In this document: one piece after another, positions 33,940 through 39,018 of the stretch
Layout of the letters: every line of letters starts with the position of its first letter
How positions within the stretch are numbered: position 1 is the first letter of the stretch
Assembly: GCA_002717505.1 (NCBI GenBank)
Contig: PBEB01000070.1
Span: forward strand, 1 to 39,018
Direction: 5' to 3'
Length of the DNA: 39,018 nucleotides
DNA from: Leptospiraceae bacterium
GTDB taxonomy: Bacteria > Spirochaetota > Leptospiria > Leptospirales > Leptonemataceae
Made by a program: the position numbers and the translations under genes
Notes under the pieces: generated by a model
The model's database searches: none
Seen by the model: only the letters and a program-made list of their open reading frames with translations
Told to the model about the DNA's origin: nothing

Positions 33940-34775
33940 GAGAAATGGAAATGAAACGTCATGAATTGTACTCCTGGAGCGCTAAGGACATTGTCGCCTT
34001 TCTACTCTGTACGGTCGTGATTGCGGGGATCTCTTTTTCGATGATGCTTATGCATCCCACCTTGCAGTCGCCGGAGGGATTCCCTGGACTCCTGGTCTGG
34101 CTCCTTGCCGTCTGGAGTCCCAGTATCGCGGCCGGATTAGTGGCGACAAGAAGAGGAAAACTGACATTCCTCTTAAGAAAAAGCCTGAGTAGCCCATTGA
34201 ACGTTCCGGCGCTGATTCTTGGAATCATGCCGTTGATCGGCTTGGTCGCAATGCTACCCATTAAGGAAGCGAGCTGGCCTGAATTTCTGGGTATTGGGCA
34301 ACTGGCGCTCTTGTTTTTCATTCATCTTATCATGGGACCGCTGGGAGAAGAGCTCGGCTGGCGGGGTTTTCTCTATCCCGCCTTAAGGTCTCGAATCGGC
34401 TGGATGGGGGCAGCGCTGGGTGTGGGCGCGATATGGGCACTCTGGCACGGCCCGCTCTGGTTGATCGATTCTCCGCAGTCGGAAATCCCCTTCCCTCTAT
34501 TTCTGGGGAATGTGGTGATTTTTAGCGTTCTGATGGCGATCCTGGTGGAAAGGACGGGGCCGTCTTTATTGGGCCCGGTCCTCTTGCATCTCTCCATAAA
34601 CGTTTCAGGGGCGTTATATTCCCTGCTGGGAATGGGGACGCCCCAGACCTATTGGACCTATTCATTGATGTTTCTCGGTGCTCTTGCCCTATTTGGAGCC
34701 GCAGTCCAAAATTCAGGAACGGGTGTAGGATGTGTGCCCCCGGGATCTGCAGAACAGGCACCGGGAGAGTATTGA
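33936..34775 (+). CDS. CPBP family intramembrane metalloprotease
   Basis: This 279-residue membrane protein is a CAAX-protease/bacteriocin-processing (Abi) family member. The three motifs are intact: GEELGWR with Glu138, Glu139 and Arg143, WALWHGP with His171, and LLHLSINVSG with His218 and Asn222. It has about eight hydrophobic segments. The ATG at 33936 overlaps the TetR stop (ATGA) and GAGG at 33924-33927 is a good ribosome binding site. A GTG at 33912 is less likely. CPBP proteases cleave membrane substrates, and some confer immunity to antimicrobial peptides. The paired regulator suggests inducible expression; the substrate is unknown. Confidence 0.9.
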   Translation: MREMEMKRHELYSWSAKDIVAFLLCTVVIAGISFSMMLMHPTLQSPEGFPGLLVWLLAVWSPSIAAGLVATRRGKLTFLLRKSLSSPLNVPALILGIMPLIGLVAMLPIKEASWPEFLGIGQLALLFFIHLIMGPLGEELGWRGFLYPALRSRIGWMGAALGVGAIWALWHGPLWLIDSPQSEIPFPLFLGNVVIFSVLMAILVERTGPSLLGPVLLHLSINVSGALYSLLGMGTPQTYWTYSLMFLGALALFGAAVQNSGTGVGCVPPGSAEQAPGEY

Positions 34776-34827
34776 CCGGCAAGAAAGGAGTCTTCTTTGA
34801 TTCAAAGTGGTCCAGGTTACAAAAGGT

Positions 34828-35562
34828 CTAGCGACTCTTGAGGAACTCCTGTAGCTCCACACTGAAGTGTTCATTGTCCACTCGATACCCCATGGCCTCC
34901 ACTTCATCTCCATCGGTGGCATCCGCAAAGGGATACAGCCACCAGGCACTCAGTGTGGCAATATCGGATTTAATTTCCGTTTCATGGATCTTGTTCAGGT
35001 TCGCATCAAAGATCATGTACTTGCTCTCTACTCGAGGGCCACCGTAGTGAGGAATGGTCATGAGGGTGAACATACTGGCGAAAGCATTGAGAATGTGCCC
35101 ATTTTCGCTGGTAGCGCCCCAGGGTGGTCCGTGTATTCCCATCACATAGTAGTCAGTATCGTTCTGTCGGAGATACAGATCCTCACCTTTTTCTATAATC
35201 AATGGTGCGATCTCTTCGATTCCTGATTTTCGAACTTCTTCGAGGTAAGCCTCCAGGAAGGCTTTAACCTTTGCAGGTGGGATATTGCGGTTGGCGCCTC
35301 CATACGGAATGTCAAATACGCTTCGGCCGTAGCCCAGATCTTTGCGAAAGCAATTGTCCCGATTGAGTCGTGCGTAGCGATAGTTTCCTTCTTTTGACTC
35401 TTCGAAGGGGCAAAACCCAATGAGAGTGATCTTCCTGGAAGTCTGAATATTCGGGGCTGGAGAAGGCGCCTCCCGGGTCCAGACCAGGCAACTCGCGAAC
35501 GGAATTAGCAAAATGATAGCGATGAGCCTGTTAAACGGATGGAAGTACTTTGTGCTGTGCAT
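34828..35562 (-). CDS. Putative lipoprotein, function unknown
   Basis: This 244-residue protein has a hydrophobic N-terminal segment (LIAIILLIPFASC) with a lipobox cysteine at residue 25. The mature part is mixed alpha/beta, with ITLIGFCPFEESKEG and YVMGIHGPPWG segments, two cysteines, and strongly polar ends. I do not recognise the family, though the layout resembles Leptospira-type surface lipoproteins. The ATG has GGAG eight bases upstream. It is convergent with the CPBP gene and its promoter should lie in the 35563-35800 region. Confidence 0.75.
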   Translation of the reverse strand: MHSTKYFHPFNRLIAIILLIPFASCLVWTREAPSPAPNIQTSRKITLIGFCPFEESKEGNYRYARLNRDNCFRKDLGYGRSVFDIPYGGANRNIPPAKVKAFLEAYLEEVRKSGIEEIAPLIIEKGEDLYLRQNDTDYYVMGIHGPPWGATSENGHILNAFASMFTLMTIPHYGGPRVESKYMIFDANLNKIHETEIKSDIATLSAWWLYPFADATDGDEVEAMGYRVDNEHFSVELQEFLKSR

Positions 35563-35734
35563 TGGACATCTCCGGGATCAGAAATATGCCCTGGATGAAG
35601 ATCTCACGCTGAATCTCTGTCAATTAGTTAAACTCGAAAAAATATAATGTTAAGGAATTTAAGTCCGGGTTCCTTGCTTCGAACCGACCTGGAAAAGGCA
35701 TGTATCTTTTTGCATTCCGGCCATCCGTGGAGAG

Positions 35735-35766
35735 TCAGGAGTTTTCTATCCTCCCTGATTTTTTTT
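35735..35766 (+). terminator. Terminator-like hairpin in the intergenic region
   Basis: TCAGGAG (35735-35741) pairs with CTCCCTGA (35751-35758) with one bulged base and a 9-base loop, followed by eight T residues. No protein-coding gene on the plus strand ends near it, so it either ends a small RNA or shields the flaB1 promoter that starts two bases later. Confidence 0.65.
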
Positions 35767-35767
35767 C

Positions 35768-35794
35768 TAAAGCAATCCCTGTGATCTCCGATGA
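35768..35794 (+). promoter_or_regulatory. Candidate sigma-28 promoter for flaB1
   Basis: TAAA (35768-35771), 15 bases, then TCCGATGA (35787-35794): a perfect -35, perfect spacing and 6 of 8 in the -10 of the FliA consensus. The leader to flaB1 would be about 260 bases. Confidence 0.5.
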
Positions 35795-35890
35795 GTTTTC
35801 TGTGAGGCATTAAAGCCAGAAGCCCTCTAGAGTCCGGATAGGCCCCTGCAGGCGGTTTTCGGGCAAAAAAAGAAGCGCAAATTTTTTGCA

Positions 35891-35919
35891 GCCTGAGTCG
35901 TTTTTTTTACGGTTCGGGC
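35891..35919 (+). other. Stem-loop in the flaB1 leader
   Basis: GCCTGAGTCG (35891-35900) can pair fully with CGGTTCGGGC (35910-35919) in RNA if three G-U pairs are allowed, around a T-rich 9-base loop. Another stem, GCAAAAAA with TTTTTTGC, lies just before it at 35863-35889. The three wobble pairs make the structure specific to plus-strand RNA, not to DNA. Confidence 0.4.
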
Positions 35920-35957
35920 TAAAGCTCGTTCCTTCCTCCATCGAAAGTAGATACAGA

Positions 35958-35984
35958 TAAAGATAGAACTCCGCATACAGACAA
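35958..35984 (+). promoter_or_regulatory. Second, weaker sigma-28-like site near flaB1
   Basis: TAAA (35958-35961), 15 bases, then ACAGACAA (35977-35984), matching 5 of 8 in the -10. It gives a short leader of about 70 bases, which is more usual for a flagellin gene. Confidence 0.3.
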
Positions 35985-36061
35985 AGGGCGCATGGATGGC
36001 CCAAAAAAGCGGAGTGTACATGAATGCCGGGTGACGCCGGCGCGTTTCAAGGAGGAAACGA

Positions 36062-36907
36062 ATGATAATCAACCATAACCTTTCAGCGATCAATTCCCAT
36101 CGCACGCTGAAATTCCAGCACTGGGATGTTGATAAGAACATGGAAAAATTGTCCTCCGGGATGCGAATCAATCGCGCCGGAGACGATGCATCTGGTCTGG
36201 CCGTATCCGAAAAGATGCGAGCTCAGATCAGTGGACTGAGACAGGCAGAAAGAAATGCCGAAGACGGGATGAGCATGATTCAGACCGCCGAGGGATATCT
36301 GGCCGAAGTGGCCGATGTACTTCAGCGAATCCGGGTACTTGCCATTCAGTCGTCCAACGGTATCTACACAGCCCAGGATCGACAGATGATCCAGGTTGAA
36401 GTTTCTGCTCTCGTGGATGAAGTGGATCGTATAGCTTCACAGGCGCAGTTCAATACAATGAATCTGTTCCTGGGAGAGTTTGCGCGAAACTCCCGACAGT
36501 CTTCCATGTGGTTTCACATCGGACCCAATCAGCACCACAGAGAAAGAGTGTATATTCAGACAATGACTGCCAATGCACTCAATCTCAAGCAGCTGGACGG
36601 AAATATCATGACGATTTCTACAGCAGAATTCGCCAATGAGGCAATAGGAACCCTTGACGCAGCGCTTGATCGAATTAACAAGCAACGCGCCGATATGGGA
36701 GCCTATTACAACCGTCTGGAGCATGCAGCCAAGGGACTGATGGTAGCCTACGAAAACACCCAGGCATCGGAAAGCCGTATTCGCGACGTGGATATGGCCG
36801 AAGAGGCAACCGCTTTTACCAAGAATCAGATTCTGGTTCAAACAGGAACGGCAATGCTGTCGCAGGCGAATATTCGTCCGCAATCGGTATTGCAACTACT
36901 GAGGTAA
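36062..36907 (+). CDS. flaB: Periplasmic flagellar filament core protein, FlaB type (copy 1)
   Basis: This 281-residue flagellin forms the core of the spirochaete periplasmic flagellum. The N-terminal D0/D1 region ([18 protein letters not shown], then [21 protein letters not shown]) and the C-terminal region ([24 protein letters not shown], ending LQLLR) are canonical. The protein lacks the large outer domain of external flagellins, as FlaB proteins do, and has no signal peptide because it is exported by the flagellar secretion system. AAGGAGG six bases before the ATG is an excellent ribosome binding site. A second, equally long copy follows; an ungapped hand alignment gives about 195 of 281 identities. 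Upstream sigma-28-like sites fit control by FliA. Confidence 0.96.
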   Translation: MIINHNLSAINSHRTLKFQHWDVDKNMEKLSSGMRINRAGDDASGLAVSEKMRAQISGLRQAERNAEDGMSMIQTAEGYLAEVADVLQRIRVLAIQSSNGIYTAQDRQMIQVEVSALVDEVDRIASQAQFNTMNLFLGEFARNSRQSSMWFHIGPNQHHRERVYIQTMTANALNLKQLDGNIMTISTAEFANEAIGTLDAALDRINKQRADMGAYYNRLEHAAKGLMVAYENTQASESRIRDVDMAEEATAFTKNQILVQTGTAMLSQANIRPQSVLQLLR

Positions 36908-36933
36908 GCGTTTTCAGCGCGAGGAGGAATAGT

Positions 36934-36961
36934 TAAACAAGCATTCGTGTTTCTCCAATAG
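36934..36961 (+). promoter_or_regulatory. Possible sigma-28-like promoter for flaB2
   Basis: TAAA (36934-36937), 16 bases, then TCCAATAG (36954-36961) matches 5 of 8 in the FliA -10 consensus with one extra spacer base. It lies in the 262-base gap between the flagellin genes, which also has the dyad GAATTC-TATC-GAATTC (36989-37004). A separate promoter for the second copy is plausible. Confidence 0.35.
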
Positions 36962-37169
36962 GTGACTGCTGTCGGCCTGCGATTAATTGAATTCTATCGA
37001 ATTCGAAGTCCAGGACCGGCACAGCCGCCGTAAGGAGAGAATTGATAAGTACCTGATCCTGTGTACACTGCAGCCGGCCGGTTTGCCGGTGCCATTCGGA
37101 CGGAGTGTGCATATGCATTCTCCCACCTGCTTCCTCAGAAATAGGTGAAAAGAGGCAAAGGAGTGCAGG

Positions 37170-38015
37170 ATGATTATCAATCACAACACGAGTGCTATCA
37201 ACGCTCACAAGGCGTTGAAGTTTAACGTTTGGGAAACAGATAAGTCAATGGAGAAGTTAAGCTCCGGCATGCGTATAAACAATGCCGGGGATGACCCATC
37301 CGGACTTGCTGTTTCTGAAAAGATGCGGACACAGATCCAGGGCCTTCGCCAGGCGGAACGTAATACCGAAGACGGTATGAGTTTCATTCAGACCACGGAG
37401 GGGTATCTGGCTCAGACCTCGGATATTATCCAGCGGATTCGCGTTCTTGCTGTTCAATCAGCGAACGGGATCTATTCGGCTCAAGATAGAGAGCTGATTC
37501 AGGTGGAAATATCCCAGCTAGTCGACGAGGTGGATCGAATCGCATCTCAGGCCGAGTTTAACAGGTTCGACCTGCTTCTGGGGCGTTTTGCGCCAGGTTC
37601 CGTTCGGGGATCCATGTGGTTCCAGATGGGGCCAAACCAGGGACAGAGAGAACAGGCTTTCATCAGAACGATGACGGCGCAAGCTCTTGGACTGAGAGAA
37701 GCGGACAACCAGATCGTCACGGTATCGACGCCGGGAGGCGCCAACGATGCTATAGGTCGGGCAGATGCTGCGCTTGAGGTGCTGATGAAACAAAGAGCCG
37801 ATCTCGGTGCTTATTACAACCGACTGGAGCACACGGCCAAGGGGCTGATGAACGCATACGAGAATGTGCAGGCATCAGAAAGCCGTATTCGCGACGTGGA
37901 TATGGCGGAGGAAATGGTTCAACTGACTACCAATCAGATATTGACCCAGTCCTCGATTGCGATGCTTTCGCATGCTGGTGTTAGACCAGAAGGGATCTTG
38001 AATTTGCTGCGTTAG
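37170..38015 (+). CDS. flaB: Periplasmic flagellar filament core protein, FlaB type (copy 2)
   Basis: This second 281-residue FlaB starts [18 protein letters not shown] and ends ILNLLR. The conserved D0/D1 ends ([20 protein letters not shown] and [21 protein letters not shown]) are intact. Compared with copy 1 the differences concentrate in residues 131-190 and near the extreme C-terminus, the parts that vary between FlaB paralogues. AAAGGAG lies six bases before the ATG. The 262-base spacer and its own possible promoter suggest that the copies can be expressed at different levels. Spirochaetes often mix several FlaB proteins in one filament. Confidence 0.96.
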   Translation: MIINHNTSAINAHKALKFNVWETDKSMEKLSSGMRINNAGDDPSGLAVSEKMRTQIQGLRQAERNTEDGMSFIQTTEGYLAQTSDIIQRIRVLAVQSANGIYSAQDRELIQVEISQLVDEVDRIASQAEFNRFDLLLGRFAPGSVRGSMWFQMGPNQGQREQAFIRTMTAQALGLREADNQIVTVSTPGGANDAIGRADAALEVLMKQRADLGAYYNRLEHTAKGLMNAYENVQASESRIRDVDMAEEMVQLTTNQILTQSSIAMLSHAGVRPEGILNLLR

Positions 38016-38111
38016 ACGTAGTTGAATGAAGTCCCGTCTCCGAGCTTCGGGTGAAGATTTCGGAGCCAGAAGCGTCCGGAGAATTCCGGGGTTTCACAGA
38101 TTGCGTCAAAG

Positions 38112-38199
38112 GAGCAATTCCACCGGCGCATACACAAACTCAAATGTTCCCATCGGCCCGGGCATTGCCCGGGTCTTTTTTTCGCCGATGGAATTGCTC
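38112..38199 (+). terminator. Terminator after flaB2 nested in a long inverted repeat
   Basis: The inner hairpin CCCGGGC-ATT-GCCCGGG (38157-38173) is followed by TCTTTTTTT, a strong intrinsic terminator. It is enclosed by 17-base arms, 38112-38128 (GAGCAATTCCACCGGCG) and 38183-38199 (CGCCGATGGAATTGCTC), which pair at 16 positions. A partial copy, GGAGCAATCTCC, recurs at 38241-38252. The remaining sequence between 38016 and 38299 holds no gene. Confidence 0.85.
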
Positions 38200-38299
38200 T
38201 CTACTTAATCGGTGAAAAAGCCGGTTTACGTTAATGAAAAGGAGCAATCTCCGAATAAATTCTAGATTGGAGGCTTACCCTTCTGGAGCAGGCTCTCTT

Positions 38300-38974
38300 T
38301 CAAAGCCATTCCTTTGCAATCCAGGTCTTCAGGGCAAACATCCCGGGTAGCAGCAAAATGTAGGACATGGGAGTGATTACCAGGATCATGAAGTTTTTAC
38401 TCATGATCGAGTCCGGGTTGGCCTGGCCTTTTTTGATGGCAGAAATAAATCCAATTTTTTGCCAGGTAGACATCCCAAGAGCAACACCTAAATATAGCAA
38501 AGTATCCCATCGTCCGGCGGGCTGCTCATCCCAGCTGGCCATCAGGAATCCTCCGGCAGAGCCCAGAAACAGGCCCACGAATACCAGAACAGCGACAATG
38601 CCAAGATCCTTCCAGGCAGAGTTACCGCTTATACCTGTGCCAAACAGAAAATACAAAGCGAATCCGATCATCAGGCTGCCGGTCTCTACCATCGCCTCAT
38701 CCAGGAAAAAGGCCCAGAGGGATCCATCGCTCACTCCCTGCTTGAGGATCAAAACAGCAATGCGCACCACAGGGACCATCATCAACACCCAGTTTCTTTC
38801 GAATCCGGAAAGCACCAGAGGAACGTAGATGTAGACATTCATCGTAGCCAGAAGCCATCCACCGAAAATGATCCAGGAGACGTACTCCGAATCCAGTTCC
38901 ATTGCAGCCCAGGCTCCCAGAAAGGGTAAAAGGGCAACATAGATAGCTTCAGTCCATTGAACGGCGCGAGTCAC
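38300..38974 (-). CDS. Integral membrane protein, function unknown
   Basis: This 224-residue protein has about six hydrophobic segments (near 10-25, 32-55, 62-78, 95-112, 122-145 and 195-215) with short polar loops. Trp, Met and Gly are frequent. I do not recognise a family, and there are no obvious catalytic motifs. The frame begins with GTG at 38974, just after GGGAG, a spacing too short to be ideal, so the true start could differ. It is convergent with the flagellin genes and not obviously related to motility. Confidence 0.7.
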   Translation of the reverse strand: MTRAVQWTEAIYVALLPFLGAWAAMELDSEYVSWIIFGGWLLATMNVYIYVPLVLSGFERNWVLMMVPVVRIAVLILKQGVSDGSLWAFFLDEAMVETGSLMIGFALYFLFGTGISGNSAWKDLGIVAVLVFVGLFLGSAGGFLMASWDEQPAGRWDTLLYLGVALGMSTWQKIGFISAIKKGQANPDSIMSKNFMILVITPMSYILLLPGMFALKTWIAKEWL

Positions 38975-39018
38975 GCTCCCGGGATAACCTGCACTATCAG
39001 TTCACGGCAATCGAAAAA

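Larger units (their letters stand above)
35563..36061. other. Long structured intergenic region before flaB1
   Basis: There is no credible protein gene in these 499 bases. From left to right it holds a TATAAT hexamer (35643-35648), a T-tailed hairpin (35735-35766), a sigma-28-like site (35768-35794), two further hairpins (35863-35889 and 35891-35919), a second weaker sigma-28-like site (35958-35984) and the flaB1 ribosome binding site AAGGAGG (36049-36055). It must also contain the promoter of the lipoprotein gene on the minus strand. Confidence 0.6.

Noticed and set aside
35665-35690. tRNA-like T-loop (GGTTCGAA on the minus strand)
   Set aside because: The flanking bases do not pair as a T-stem and there is no acceptor, D or anticodon arm.

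Overview
The window looks like a chromosomal segment of a spirochaete in or near the Leptospiraceae (Leptonema/Turneriella-like rather than Leptospira itself; this placement is inference). The evidence is two tandem periplasmic-flagellin (FlaB-type) genes beginning MIINHN, a FliA/WhiG motility sigma factor, a FlaG-like protein, several lipoproteins with loose spirochaetal lipoboxes, and a 7TMR-DISM hybrid histidine kinase. Base composition is balanced rather than AT-rich. I saw no phage, insertion sequence, rRNA, tRNA or CRISPR array.

Layout. 1-6130: end of a gene (probably flhG), fliA, a large hybrid histidine kinase on the minus strand, flaG behind a good sigma-28-type promoter, and a family 2 glycosyltransferase. 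6131-10709: a GH1 beta-glucosidase with a divergent small membrane protein, a lone rpsD with its own terminator, an array of 34-bp tandem repeats, and serB. 10849-16616: a small unknown protein, an ABC1/UbiB-family kinase-like protein, dps, and a divergent 1019-codon gene fusing a transglutaminase/protein-glutaminase-like domain to an M20 amidohydrolase; a PerR/Fur-type palindrome lies between dps and this gene. 16646-21961: a CPA2-type antiporter overlapping a CBS-domain gene, pyruvate kinase, a 69-residue membrane protein, a lipoprotein and a DUF309 protein. 22087-27366: a YjgR-type ATPase, a lipoprotein MsrA, TerC and a DEAD-box RNA helicase. 27338-31183: an AraC regulator divergent from an NmrA-like reductase, then a MORN-FecR lipoprotein gene that appears broken by one frameshift. 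31420-34775: a bacterioferritin-like protein, a histone-deacetylase-fold hydrolase, and a TetR-CPBP protease pair with an operator in its promoter. 34828-38974: a lipoprotein, a long structured intergenic region, flaB1, flaB2, a strong terminator inside a long inverted repeat, and a membrane protein.

How the genes fit together. FliA (51-848) is a plausible activator of flaG and of the two flaB genes, because sigma-28-like sites lie upstream of all three; the flaG and first flaB sites have the expected 15-bp spacer. Dps, the bacterioferritin-like protein, MsrA and the PerR-like operator point to iron and peroxide management. The most unusual genes are the glutaminase-like/M20 fusion next to that operator and the split MORN-FecR lipoprotein. 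The most unusual non-coding structures are the 34-bp repeat array, the flaB1 leader with a possible small RNA before it, and the nested inverted repeat after flaB2.
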